Source: Coemansia sp. RSA 487
Taxonomy: Eukaryota; Kickxellomycota; Kickxellomycetes; Kickxellales; Kickxellaceae
Assembly: GCA_027577595.1 (NCBI GenBank)
Contig: JANBRJ010000034.1
Location: 62,001 to 126,000, forward strand
Length of the DNA stretch: 64,000 nucleotides
Reading direction: 5' to 3'
The notes beneath the pieces were generated by a model that searched no databases, was not told the origin of the DNA, and worked only from the letters and a program-made list of their open reading frames with translations. Position numbers and translations under genes: made by a program. Of this stretch, positions 40,812 to 51,700 are shown one piece after another (positions within the stretch are counted from its first letter, which is position 1; each line of letters begins with the position of its first letter).

Positions 40812-41345
40812 ACGCACCTCACCAATTAGCAAATGGTTGCCGTCCTGTCTTTTTTTTTTTTAATATTTTCACAACACGCTATTTCAAATACCCTTTTGTC
40901 TCGCCGGCGTCCGCAACTTACTATTGATTGCAATGGCCTGTACATGTTTGCAATGACCTATCGGATTGATCGATTGATCTATCAATCTGCCAGTATTCAA
41001 GTGTCAGATAATTTCAAATGTCTCCGATGTGAGCGTTACAAAAAAAACATATTGAAGATGCCCAGCTCGCAATTAACAACAATAGCAGTGTGCCGGAATC
41101 TATCCTCGGAATCTGTTCTACCTTTTAAAAAGAAAAATGGATCCCAGACATTGGCAATGACGCCGCCCTTTATCCTCCTACAGGCTATATGTTGTTTTGT
41201 GTTGGAACAATTAACTCTGCATATCTGTATCTTTCCCATTCCAGTAATTTCTAGCTATTCTCTTCCAATGACCCAAGTAAAAACATATATAAAGTACATA
41301 ATTGCTCCGTTATTCCAAAATTGTAGCTAAGATATATAGACAGCA

Positions 41346-42839
41346 TTATCTAACTGCCTTGTCCTTAATGATGCTAGTTGTAAGCTCCTTGATAACCTGC
41401 AAAAGTAGCTTTACGTTTTTCTGTGTATCAAATGTTGCACCAATAGCTGCACGTAAAACACTTAGTCCCTTGACATGCGTGCCAAGCAAGAAAACGCGGT
41501 TATCTTCGTGAATACGATTTACAAGCTCTGTATTGGCGATGTTGGCTTCTTCTGTGCTAACATTGCTGCCAAGTGCGCAGGGCTTAATTCGGAAAACTAC
41601 CAAGCCAAAAACAACTGGCGCTATTATTTCAAAGCGGTTGTCAGCTATAAGCTGCTGTTCCAGCCATTTTGCCTGGATGATATGTGCTTTGACATGCTTA
41701 CGGATTCCCTTGGCGCCATACATTCTCAGAACAAACCAAACCTTTAGCGAGCGAAACCTTCGACTAAGTGGGATTTGCCAATCGCGGTAGTCTTTGGCAA
41801 ATGATGTTTCTGTTTTCGTCCGAGGAAGATACTCCCGCTGTATGCTCAGCGCTTTGGTCAGATACGTAGCATCTGCAAGCCATAGTGCCGAGCAGTCAAA
41901 GTTGACTGGAGTCCATTTGTGAAGATTAAGGTCAAAAGAATCAGCACGCTCAATTCCAGCAGCAAGTGGACGAATTTCAGGACAAACCAACGCAGACCCT
42001 GCATATGCTGCATCCACGTGGAACCACATATCTTCCGAAGAAGCGACGTCGGCAATTCCAGTAATATCGTCGATAGCAGTGGTGTTTGTCGTGCCAAATG
42101 TCCCACATACGTAAAACGGAATTAGACCCAAGCTTCTATCCTCTGCAACGGCCGCCTCTAAAGATTCTTTGGCTAGGCTGCAGTTTTTGTCTGAGGGAAC
42201 GAGGCGTATTCTACAGCCAATAACCTTAGCATTCTTCTGCGTTCCCGAATGTGTTTGATCGGATCCATATGCAACAAATTTACCCTTTAGTTGCTCGGCG
42301 TCTTCAATGTCCATACCTTGAGATATTAGATGCGAGATTTTTCTTTCCCGTGCCGCAAGCATCACAACACACTGTGCCTCGCAAGCACTGCCCTGGATCA
42401 CTCCACCGCCATTCGACTCTGTGCCATCTTCGTTTAAAGCCATAAAGCGCTTATTCAGTCCAATCAACTTTCCAAGGCTATCCATAACAATAGCTTCCAG
42501 CTCGGTTGCTGCCGGCGAGCTTCCCCAGCTGAACGCAACAATACTAAACATGTTGCAATACATCTCGCCTAGCATACACGGAAAGGAGTTAATGCTTGGG
42601 AACCAGCCAAAGAAATTCCCCGATTGCCAATGCGTTATTCCAGGCATTATTTTTATGTCAATGTCTGACTTGATATCCTCGAATGTCTCAGGTTCTTCGG
42701 GCACTTCCCGTGATATAACCTTGGAGAGATATCCCGGGCTTACAGTTGATCTTGGAGGAATGCTGTCGACGTTATCGTAGTAATCGGCTATTATGTCGAC
42801 CATTTTCTTACCGTATATTCTAAACTGATTGGTATCCAT
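41346..42839 (-). CDS. aromatic-L-amino-acid decarboxylase (group II PLP)
   Basis: 497-aa pyridoxal-phosphate decarboxylase of aromatic amino acids (Trp, Tyr, DOPA type). Signatures: N-terminal FRIYGKKMVDIIADYYDNVD, THWQSGNFFGWFPS substrate-pocket region (69-81), TH at 196-197 for PLP stacking, HVDAAYAGSA (Asp276), and the Schiff-base lysine K308 in NLHKWTPVNFDCSALW. The catalytic-loop Tyr351 (KDYRDWQIPLSRRFRSLKVW) is kept, which in this family separates decarboxylases from the Phe-bearing aldehyde synthases. Single exon, and seemingly AT-richer than neighbours. Substrate cannot be fixed from sequence; tryptophan or tyrosine are candidates. Confidence 0.9.
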   Translation of the reverse strand: MDTNQFRIYGKKMVDIIADYYDNVDSIPPRSTVSPGYLSKVISREVPEEPETFEDIKSDIDIKIMPGITHWQSGNFFGWFPSINSFPCMLGEMYCNMFSIVAFSWGSSPAATELEAIVMDSLGKLIGLNKRFMALNEDGTESNGGGVIQGSACEAQCVVMLAARERKISHLISQGMDIEDAEQLKGKFVAYGSDQTHSGTQKNAKVIGCRIRLVPSDKNCSLAKESLEAAVAEDRSLGLIPFYVCGTFGTTNTTAIDDITGIADVASSEDMWFHVDAAYAGSALVCPEIRPLAAGIERADSFDLNLHKWTPVNFDCSALWLADATYLTKALSIQREYLPRTKTETSFAKDYRDWQIPLSRRFRSLKVWFVLRMYGAKGIRKHVKAHIIQAKWLEQQLIADNRFEIIAPVVFGLVVFRIKPCALGSNVSTEEANIANTELVNRIHEDNRVFLLGTHVKGLSVLRAAIGATFDTQKNVKLLLQVIKELTTSIIKDKAVR

Positions 42840-44017
42840 CTTTTAACAAACGTGGAGTCGCTTTTAATATAGTATAACTGGTATCCAAGATACAACTGAA
42901 GCAAGCTTGAAATATATTTCAGATTGGAAAAATGAAAAAACTTTAATATATTTGCACTTCGTTTGGCCATGCAAACGTTTGAACAGGGAGAGTTTATATA
43001 TTGTTGGAAATGAAATACAGCCAAATATGGCAACATAGGTTTCCAATAAAGACACGATGACGACGACGAATGGGTTCATTCTTGATGGCTTGACATTATG
43101 CAATACTATATAAGTATACAGCATAAAGTGTGTGGGTGGCAATTTTGACCATGTTATTGTGCTTGAACGTTTTTAAGGAGCTTTAATGCGCAATATAGCA
43201 CAGCGCCACTAAAGCAACCTGTTCCTGCCAGCTCCTAATAGTAAGCAACGACGTGGGAACGAACATCTCGAACACTTATCAAATCGCAAGTAATTTCTTT
43301 GTAAATACAAATATTTCTAAACATATAACTTTAATATCTCCACTTTGGGGTGCTTTGGCGTTTACGAGCTCAACTCGTCGTCCATTTATATTGGTGGCAA
43401 ATAGGTGAATCTGGGCGTGGCTAACAACCAAATGCCAATAAATAAGCAATCAGTTGCTAAAAATAATAAATTTGACTTACTGATCGCATTGAGTCGACGA
43501 TAACAGCAAACCTAGCATTTGATTAGGTGGGAGAGGCGTGTGATTGCGTTAATTGTTTGGGCATCATCCAGAACAATAGCCACAGCTTTAAGCCCTACCT
43601 GCCAAGAAGGCTCCATTATACTTGGTTGCTTTAACAAGATCGACATTGGCCCGCACTTAGGCAGTCGTATTCGCACAGAGTTTTTGTCTCAAGCATTGTG
43701 GTTTGATTTGGAAAAGGGCAGTGGCCAAGTGCCACAAGAAGCAAGTAATCTTGTGCCATTAATATTGAATACCAAGCAAACATTTTGTATATAAATCTCC
43801 CTAGGTGTTTCGCATTCGCAAATCGATGGCTGAGTGGGAGAAGCATGCGACTTGAATATAGGATTCTTGCCATATTGTCTTTCTGGTAGTGTTCTTATAA
43901 GTCAGATTCGTAAGCTCTATGCGCAGTCGGTTGAGATGTAAATTAAAAAAATAAAACAAAAGAGATAGTATGTTACAGATAGGTGGCGATAGACAAACAG
44001 CACGAACGCTTTGTTCT
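42840..44017. other. 1.18-kb spacer, no confident gene
   Basis: AT-rich region between AADC and DET1, with TATA-like sequences near 42867 and 43107 that may serve AADC. A short - strand reading near 43520-43610 (LKAVAIVLDDAQTINAITRL) precedes a stop and a GTAAGT-like site but joins no recognisable exon. Nothing else seen. Confidence 0.35.
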
Positions 44018-46552
44018 TTAGCCTCGCCAAAAGTGAATGTTTGAAGTGGGCAAAGAGTTTGGGCCATGATCGCTGCGCGTTGACAAAACCAGGGGAAGAA
44101 ACGGGTGGAGCAAATACATGATTCCAGCCTTACCACTACCTCCGCCACCGCTATTGTTGCTGGTGTTGTTGCTGGTGCTGCTGCTGGAGCCATTGTTGCT
44201 ATCGGCTGCAATGCTCATATCCTCCGTGCTGCCAGAAGGCAGTAGAATTGCGCCGCTGGGCAACACACCCCTGACAGCATCTGAAGATCCCACAAGCTCT
44301 AGTGGGCAAAGCGCAGCGGGGTCGTCTTCCGAAAGCGGAGGCGACGAGTGGTATGGCGCTGGAGAGAGCACAAACTTGATTCTGCCGGTGGATCGGTCAT
44401 AGAACCTAATGGGCGACATGCTTGCTGGGCGGAACCTTTCGATCATCTGGCGCACTCGCAGATTGCATTTGAATCGGGACGGACTGAGTATAGGAGACTC
44501 TTGCGTGCATTGTGGTGCAAAGGGGAGCAACGCAGATGCCTTGCGCGACGCCTGCACAGGACCTCCCGATCTTGCCGTCCGGATCGCTGACTGCGTGAAC
44601 TCGAACGAGTCGCGCAAATGGACGTCGTTGGATAGCGACGGCGCATGGGAGTTCGCAGCACCGCTAAGCCGACTGCTAGAAGACATGGGCGCTCTGTAGA
44701 CGTCTAGGCGGCTTTCAACCTCCCTGTACAAGTCCTTTTCAGCGGTGTCCCAGATCCTCGCAAATCGTGCTTCAGCAATGTCGTATTCGGCAAGCACAGT
44801 GAACGAGTTTGCCATGGTGCTGCTGCTGATAACCGACGATCTGGGCACATGCGAGCGAGACGTAGCGACCTGCAGAGGCACAAACCGCAACAGAAGCCTG
44901 TTGCGCGTCACAAACTGCGCTCTCCACAAAACGAGCCCCTCGTATTGCCTAAAGGTGCGGTAAAAGTACTTTAGCGATAGGCCGGCGTCGTTCCTGTTCT
45001 TGGCGCGCATGAACAGGGCGCCAAGCAGTCGCTGCTTGAGCCCGCTGTATGGCGCAGACGTCAGCGAGGGCTCGATCAGCGGAATATCGCTGTCTGCCAA
45101 GCTCTCCAGTCGCCCAGACGGCTGCATGGCCCGCGTAAGCATCAGGCGGTAGTGTGGAGGCAGCCTCTGGAGCGCTTGCAGGGGCATAAACGCAGCGGTA
45201 CGGTCAGAGGTCATCGCCAGTAAGGGATTCAGAGATTCGGCAAGCGAATTGATCCGAGCCCCGCCAGAAAAGAGACTGGACTGCATCGGTGCAAGCGCAT
45301 CTTCAGCCTCGTTTTCGCTGGCCAGGGCTTCTTGGCCCTGCGACGAGAATGGAAAGATAAACGGCAGGCGCTCTCCCGTGCTCCCCGACGAGAAGCAGAC
45401 ATTGGTTGCGCTGGACATAAAGGAGTTTGTGGGCATTTCCGGGCAATAGACATCGTGGGCGTGTGTGGAGTCTATTGGCGGGGACTGTGGCACAGGCTGC
45501 ATCGACGAGGCAGGGATGTGCTGCTGGAGGCCGCTGCCACGCGGTTCGGCGGGGCCGAGATCCAAAGCCTCGGGCGTCAGATACACGGGGCCATCATGTG
45601 TATTAGTAATCCGTATCCCGTCTGCAGGCGGTGTGTGTGTTGGGTGCTGCATGGTAGCCGCGTCTGCGTGGCTGGCCCTTTGGCGCTTGATGGCTAGTGG
45701 GAGGTCGGCTTCATCGAGACAGCCGCCAAAACCCCAGCCAGTTGCCAGCTCACGCTTGCGCTTAAGCGCTGTTTCTCGCATCGAAGCAAGGAGCTGCTCC
45801 TCACGCGTGCAAAGTGAGTCGTCATAGTACGCATCGTCGGGCTGTGTGTGCCAGCCAATCTCACGCTCGTCAGCTAGCGTGCCGTTGCTGTTGATGCGTA
45901 GTATCCGCAGGCACTGGTTCTTTAGCGACAAGAAGCACAGCTTGTCGTCGTACATGCTGATGCCGTTGTGGCCGCTTAGATATATGATATCACTCGGGTA
46001 CTCGCGCTTATCGACGATATCGCCGTTGGAGAGAGCGACGACCAAAATAGTAATGTCTTCCATGGCCTTGATGCAGCTGAGGGCGCTTGGAAGCTGGGAG
46101 GTGGGCTGCTGCTGCCGCTGTTGTTGGCGGTCAGTGGTGGGAGCAAGGTCGGCTCGCCGGAGGCGGACAATGATGAGATGGCGCATATTTGGGGTGACGA
46201 GGCACAGGTCGCGGTGGAGGGCCTCGCCAAACCCTGTGTAGCTTCGGGACCAGGCGAGGCTGAAGAAGTGCCAGAACTCACTCTTGTTTGCGACGTTCCC
46301 TGCGTCGACAAGCTGCTGGACGGAGGCGCTGGGGCTCAGCACACGGAACACATGCAGGCCGCTCATGTTGCGGCCAAAGCCAATCAGATACTTTCCGTCG
46401 GGCGTGAAGCGGCGGAAGTAGCAGTCGGGGGACTCGACGTTATAGAGAGTGCGGTTCGGATAGACACAGGCACCCGGGGCGTCACGCGGGGCGCTGGGTA
46501 CGGCGGAGCGGTGCCGGAGTAGCGCAGGAAGGCTGGTCGCTTCAACGCGCAT
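44018..46552 (-). CDS. DET1: DET1 homologue (CUL4-DDB1 ubiquitin ligase component)
   Basis: 844-aa protein similar to animal and plant DET1, which with DDB1, DDA1 and COP10-type E2 forms a CUL4 adaptor. The N-terminus reads ACVYPNRTLYNVESPDCYFR then FTPDGKYLIGFGRNMSGLHV, matching the DET1 opening ([26 protein letters not shown] in human in the same order). Other matching parts are LCLVTPNMRHLIIVRL, ITILVVALSNGDIVDKREYP, SDIIYLSGHNGISMYDDKLC, LKQRLLGALFMRA, IRFYDRSTGRIKFVLSP and the final MYLLHPFLPLVLSTRSD. It is longer than human DET1 (about 550 aa) because of low-complexity insertions, including a Ser/Asn/Gly run near the end. No intron seen. Confidence 0.78.
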   Translation of the reverse strand: MRVEATSLPALLRHRSAVPSAPRDAPGACVYPNRTLYNVESPDCYFRRFTPDGKYLIGFGRNMSGLHVFRVLSPSASVQQLVDAGNVANKSEFWHFFSLAWSRSYTGFGEALHRDLCLVTPNMRHLIIVRLRRADLAPTTDRQQQRQQQPTSQLPSALSCIKAMEDITILVVALSNGDIVDKREYPSDIIYLSGHNGISMYDDKLCFLSLKNQCLRILRINSNGTLADEREIGWHTQPDDAYYDDSLCTREEQLLASMRETALKRKRELATGWGFGGCLDEADLPLAIKRQRASHADAATMQHPTHTPPADGIRITNTHDGPVYLTPEALDLGPAEPRGSGLQQHIPASSMQPVPQSPPIDSTHAHDVYCPEMPTNSFMSSATNVCFSSGSTGERLPFIFPFSSQGQEALASENEAEDALAPMQSSLFSGGARINSLAESLNPLLAMTSDRTAAFMPLQALQRLPPHYRLMLTRAMQPSGRLESLADSDIPLIEPSLTSAPYSGLKQRLLGALFMRAKNRNDAGLSLKYFYRTFRQYEGLVLWRAQFVTRNRLLLRFVPLQVATSRSHVPRSSVISSSTMANSFTVLAEYDIAEARFARIWDTAEKDLYREVESRLDVYRAPMSSSSRLSGAANSHAPSLSNDVHLRDSFEFTQSAIRTARSGGPVQASRKASALLPFAPQCTQESPILSPSRFKCNLRVRQMIERFRPASMSPIRFYDRSTGRIKFVLSPAPYHSSPPLSEDDPAALCPLELVGSSDAVRGVLPSGAILLPSGSTEDMSIAADSNNGSSSSTSNNTSNNSGGGGSGKAGIMYLLHPFLPLVLSTRSDHGPNSLPTSNIHFWRG

Positions 46553-46924
46553 TTGCTCAGCTCACCGTTTCTGTGTGTGTATGTGTCCAAATGTAGAAGG
46601 AACCAGGGAATTTGAAGCGTCCACTGAATTAAGAACTGCAAAGAGTTTTGCCTGGGTAACAGAGCTTCCAGGTTAGATACATAAAAAGAGAGTAAACTTC
46701 TAAATGGAAGTGAAACGAGAGAAATACACCATTTGAAGAGTGCAAAAGAGAAAGCGCAAAGATGAAAAAGGTTCAGCAAAAAATCCAGCAAATAGCATGC
46801 TCTGCGCCTGGGTCACACTTTATTTAATTTCTGGCAAATATCCAAGGGTAAAAAAAAAGCACTGGGCAAGAATCCATACACTTCCGCTGCAGGCCGCAGG
46901 AGTTGTAAGGTGACCGACCATGCG
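46553..46924. other. spacer between MMSDH and DET1
   Basis: 372 bp between same-strand genes; presumably the DET1 promoter and MMSDH 3' region. Nothing recognised. Confidence 0.4.
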
Positions 46925-48427
46925 CTAAGACATCCATGACGCATTCAGCGGCGGGGCCCACTTTGTGGTTATCTTGCGCCTGTAGGAGAAGAACTCGATG
47001 CCGGCGTCGCCGGTGATGTCGCCAGAGCCGAACCTGCTGCGATTGATGCCGCCAAACGAGAAAGGCTCGCGCGGCACAGGCACGCCGATATTGACGCCAA
47101 CCATTGCCGCCTGGAACCTGCGCGCGCAGTACTCGGCGGAGGAGCCGGATGATGTGTACACGCAGGCGGCATTACCGTATTCGTTGGCGTTCTCGATGGC
47201 CAGCGCCTGGTCGACGGAGTCGCAGTGCAGCACCGACAGCACAGGGCCGAAGATCTCAAAGTGCATGGCGGCGTCGGACGCTGCTCGGTGCATCATGATA
47301 GTGGGACCAACCCAGAAGCCGCCGGTCTCGCGCCTGCGCTCAGCAAACACCTGCGATTCACGGCCGTCGAGCAGCAGCTGCGCGCCGTCGGCGGTGACTG
47401 CATGGGTGATAGATGCCTCGATGCGGTCGACAGCCTGCTGGTCGATGACTGGGCCCATTGCGTGCGCGCCGTCGGAGCCCGGCACCAGGGCGCGTGCCCT
47501 GTCGACAATATGCTTCAGTAGCTCGGGCTGGTCGCCGACGACAAGCAGCACAGACGCCGCCATGCAGCGCTGGCCCGCACACCCTGTAAACGAGTTGACG
47601 ATATCCTGTGCAGTCATCTTGACATTGCAGTCGGGCAGCGCCACCAGGTGATTCTTTGCGCCGCCCAGCGCCAGCACGCGCTTACCCAGTGCCGAGCCCT
47701 CCGTATGCAGGGCGCGCGCAACCTCTGACGTGCCGACAAATGCCAGCGCACGCACGTCCTTGTGCCGCACAAGCGCCTGCGCCGTGGAGCGGTCGCCATG
47801 GACGATGTTCAGCACACCGGGCGGGAGCAGGCGGCCTGCGAGCTCTGCCACGCGTGTCATCGTCATCGGCACCTTCTCGGACGGCTTCAGCACATACGTG
47901 TTTCCCATGGCAAGCGCAATGGGAATCGTCCAGAACGGCACCATGAACGGGAAGTTGAATGGCACGATTCCCGCCACAACGCCCAGCGCCACACGCTCGT
48001 CCTGGCACTGCACGCCGCTGCTGACCATCTCCACAGATCCACGTGCCAGCTGCGGCACGCTCAGCGCATACTCCATTGTCTCCAGGCCCTTGAGCACGTC
48101 GCCCAGCGCCTCTGCGCGCGTCTTGCCGTGCTCGCGCACGATAAGCCCAACCAGCTCGTCTTTGTGCGTCATCAAGGCGTTGTACAGCGTCAGAAGATAC
48201 GCCGCTCGTGCCTTGAATGTCAGTCCCGACCATTCCGGGAACGCCGCTCTTGCTGCTGCAACCGCATTGTCGACGTCGGCAGCCGTGCACAGCGGCACCC
48301 GCGCGATTGTCTTCCCGTCATGCGGCCCGATCACTGCCAGCGTCTCAGTCGGCCCCGTTGGATCCGAAAAGCTGTTGCCATAAAAGTTGCTTAGCGTTTT
48401 CACAACGCTTTCTGTGCCTGCTTCCAT
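46925..48427 (-). CDS. methylmalonate-semialdehyde dehydrogenase (ALDH6 family)
   Basis: 500-aa CoA-acylating aldehyde dehydrogenase of valine/pyrimidine catabolism, making propionyl-CoA or acetyl-CoA. ALDH6 traits: catalytic C288 in GCAGQRCMAASVLL, and GGAKNHLVALPDCNV, where Asn259 replaces the glutamate general base of other ALDHs. GIVPFNFPFMVPFWTIPIAL and LKPSEKVPMTM are the family substrate/cofactor segments. The N-terminus (MEAGTESVVKTLSNFYGNSF) is unlike a mitochondrial presequence and the C-terminus (NASWMS) lacks an obvious peroxisomal signal, so either the protein is cytosolic or a short 5' exon is missing (an ACGCAG acceptor-like sequence abuts the ATG). Confidence 0.92.
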   Translation of the reverse strand: MEAGTESVVKTLSNFYGNSFSDPTGPTETLAVIGPHDGKTIARVPLCTAADVDNAVAAARAAFPEWSGLTFKARAAYLLTLYNALMTHKDELVGLIVREHGKTRAEALGDVLKGLETMEYALSVPQLARGSVEMVSSGVQCQDERVALGVVAGIVPFNFPFMVPFWTIPIALAMGNTYVLKPSEKVPMTMTRVAELAGRLLPPGVLNIVHGDRSTAQALVRHKDVRALAFVGTSEVARALHTEGSALGKRVLALGGAKNHLVALPDCNVKMTAQDIVNSFTGCAGQRCMAASVLLVVGDQPELLKHIVDRARALVPGSDGAHAMGPVIDQQAVDRIEASITHAVTADGAQLLLDGRESQVFAERRRETGGFWVGPTIMMHRAASDAAMHFEIFGPVLSVLHCDSVDQALAIENANEYGNAACVYTSSGSSAEYCARRFQAAMVGVNIGVPVPREPFSFGGINRSRFGSGDITGDAGIEFFSYRRKITTKWAPPLNASWMS

Positions 48428-48776
48428 CCTGCGTTCTTGTTTCGGCGCGAGTGCTTGGGTGCTTGTGTGTGGGAAGTGTAGTTAATACAAATAGTAGATA
48501 AGCTCGAGTAGTATAGTATAACTATCTGTGCAAACAGCAAGAAGAAGACGAAAGAGCGCAAAGCAGGCTTTCAAAACCAGCGGGTGCCACTAATGTTTCC
48601 ATTTCTCACGCCAGAAACCGATGAAAAAAGGCACATGCATTTGCCAAAGTCTCTGTCACTGGTGACGTAGATCACAGGCTCCACCAATGAGCTAAAATAA
48701 GCAGATATTAGATGGCTTTTTGATGTAGGAGAAAGACAGAGCAGAAAGAAAATAGATAGTAGGAAACCTGGCAAAA
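48428..48776. other. spacer between KAP121 and MMSDH
   Basis: 349 bp, MMSDH promoter and importin 3' end. No GTAAGT-type donor was found that would give MMSDH an upstream exon. Confidence 0.4.
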
Positions 48777-51700
48777 TCAGATATAGCCCTTGGACTGCAG
48801 CGCCTGCTGCTGCTCGGGCGAAATCGATGCCCACAGCGACGCCTTTGTGGAATCGTCCAGAGACGCCATGGTCTTTTGCATAATGCTCACAAGCGCCTGC
48901 GCCAGCTCTGGCGCAAAGCTGCACGACGCCAGCGCCTCGACGACCACCTTGACCAGGTGCTTCAGCGCCTGCGGGTCGTTTCCTGCCAGCAGCGCATCCG
49001 GCTGCTCGCTAAGCACCTGCACCAGGTACTCGTACGTTGCCGGAGCCTCGTCTTCGTCGGCGCACACCGGCAGCGCCTTGAACCACGTCTGCAGCAGCGC
49101 CTTGGCGTCGGGCAGCTTGGCCGCGTAAAAACGCAGGACCTTGGCCAGCGCCGCAATAATGTTCTCTGTGGCATAGATGTTCTCGGAGTCGCGTGCGTCG
49201 CTCCGAGCCAGCGCCTCCAGCATCGCTGGCAGCGCCGCATTGACAACAAAGTCCGCATACGCGTCGCCGCCGAACTGCGCCATCACGCCGACGCCGTACG
49301 CCGCAGCCTGGCGCAGGTCGGGTGCGCCGGTCTCGCGCAGCGCCTGGCCAATCGGCTTGAGGAACTCAGAAGCGTACTGCGCAGAGGCAGGGCCCGCGTA
49401 CTCAATCAGGTCGTCGAACACGCAGATGGCCCACTGGCGCGCTACAGGATCGATCTCCTGCAGATACTTGTGCGCAATCGGCAGCACATTCTGGAACACC
49501 GCCACAAAGCTCGATCCGTGCGTAGCCAGCACCGCATGCAGCGCCCGCGCAACCTCGTCGACGGCAAGGCCCTCCAGCATCTCCTCCTCCACAAGCTGCT
49601 CCTCGTCGTCCTCATCCAGCTCCTCGGCTGCCCGGGCCGCCTCGCGCGTCTTCATGCGCTCATAGTACTTATTCATCTGCTCCACGCACGCGCCGACCAG
49701 GCCCTGCATCTGCTCGGCAGTCAGCGACTGCTCGCCCACAATCTCAACAACATCCGCAAACGACGCAAACAGCTGCATCGTGAAGGTATCGTCGTCATCG
49801 TTGCCCAGCACTGCAATGTACTTGTCGCACATCGAGCCCCACACGCGCCGCAGCGCCGCCTCGTCGCCAGACTGCTTGACCGCCAGCATCACCGGAGGCA
49901 CGGCTGCAGCCGCCGCCGCCCGCACTCCCTCGTGGAAGTAGAACTTGAACAGCGGCACAAGAATCTCCAGCACCTCGGCGGCGTACGGCAGGAACGCAAC
50001 ACCCAGGTCTTTGGCATACGAAACAATCAGCTCCACTGCCGTGCATTTCTCCTCCAGCGTCGTCGTCTTGATGCCGATATGCTGTCCGCCGATGGTGGCA
50101 AACTCCCACCCGTCCTCTGCCGAATAGCTGGTTTCGGGATCCTCGTCGTCATCCAGAATCGCAAAGTCCGGCTGCTGGCTGGCAGCGGCGATCAGCGGCG
50201 GCATAACGACCGGCAGAATCGGCGCAAAGTCAGCACCCATAAGCTTGCACAGCCGCGCCCACGCAGACTGAAGGTAGCTGGCCTGCGGGTCGTCAGCATC
50301 GGCCACCGACTGCTGGATGTGCGTTAGCAGCTCCACCACGCGCGCCACGTCCGGCGCAAACGTCTCCTTGCCGACAGCCAGTGCAATAAACGTTGCGCAC
50401 TCGATGGCCTTGCCGCGCAGCACACGGTGCTCCTTGTCCGACGCCTGCGACAGCACGTTGAGCAGCATCGGCATGATGGTGCTGTAGTACTTGCTGAACT
50501 TGGCCTGCGCGTTGTCGGCAAGCGTGGCAATTGTGGTAATCGCCTGCTCTTGCACGTAGCGCTTGGGGCTGCTCAGCATCGCCAGCAGCCGCTCAAACAG
50601 CGTGTCCAGGTACGGCTCCAGAACCACCTTTGTTGCCTCCTCGGCAAAGTTGACCATTGCCGCCGCCGCATGCGCCTGCACGCGCGGGATGCTAGCATCG
50701 TTCATCATCGGGACCAGGCTGGACAGCACCAGCTGGTGGTGCTTCTCCTGCAGCTGCGGCGCAAAGTCCGTCGCCATCTGCCCCACGCAATTGCACACCG
50801 CGTAGCGCACGCGCGCGTTCGGGTCTTTGAAGAACGGCAGAATCAGCTCCAGGATCTTCTGCAGCTCGCTGCGCATGATCTTGTAGCATCCTTCGCCAAT
50901 CGACGAGATGGCCATCAGCGCCGCGTGGCGCTGGTTCCACTCCTGCGACCCCAGCATTTGCGGGATGAAGTTGAAGGCCGTCGGCAGCAGCTGCTTTCCG
51001 CCCAGCGCAATCGCCAGCCGGTCCAGCGCCTGCTCGCCAAACACGTAGTTCTCCTCGTTGTCGCTGTCCTCCAGCACGTCCGTCGAGTACCATTCCTCGC
51101 TGTCCTCGATGCTGCTCATCATTTCCATGCACACAGGCACAATCGCCTGGCAGAATTGCGTGTTCTTGCGGCACATGCCGGGCGCCGCCTCCGCCAGCGT
51201 CACCAGCAGCTCCAGCGCCGTCTGCCGCGTCGTGTTCTCCATGTCGCTGTTCTTCCCAATCTCAGTTGCAAACGTGATCAGGCTGCCCAGGACCGCCGAG
51301 AACAGCTTGGGCGCCTCGTCTGCCGCCTCGATCAGCGCGGACACCGCCTCTACCAGCTCCGCCTCGTCCCTGTCCCGGTACAGCGGCTCCAGCACACTAA
51401 GCATGTGCGGCACCATCGGCGCCAGTCCAAGCCGTGGCTTCGGGTCGTTTGCCAGAATGTACGCCACGGCCGCCTGCAGAGCTGCAAGGCGCACTGCTGA
51501 ATCCGAGTCCTGGAACGCTCCGATAAACGCAGTGTTGACAGAGTCTGCGCTCTGCGTGGTTAGCAGATACGCGCACGAAGAGAAGATGCGGTATGCACTC
51601 TCGCGCAGAAGCGCGTTGGAGTCTTGTGCACACGCATAGAGCGCTGTGATCAGCTCGGGCCAGTCCTCCTCGCCTACAAACAGTCCAAGCACAGATGCAT

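Larger units (their letters stand above)
40643..41050 (-). repeat. tRNA-Lys plus 5'-flank duplication, copy B
   Basis: Inverted partner of 29270-29684, about 11 kb away. Distal homology fades near 41050 at the T-run that precedes GTAACGCTC on the - strand. The spacer between the conserved block and the tRNA is shorter here than in copy A. Confidence 0.8.

Noticed and set aside
40557-40832. Open frame running through the second tRNA-Lys
   Set aside because: Overlaps a tRNA and its conserved flank; coding is accidental (the AGLAQSVERETLNLKVAGST reading is a tRNA translation typical of misannotation).
43519-43794. 91-aa frame and an antisense LKAVAIVLDDAQTINAITRL reading
   Set aside because: Neither joins recognisable exons nor matches a known family; kept only as a note in the spacer entry.
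48876-51500. Long + strand open frames opposite the importin gene
   Set aside because: Arg/His/Gln-rich shadows of HEAT-repeat coding sequence; no domain.
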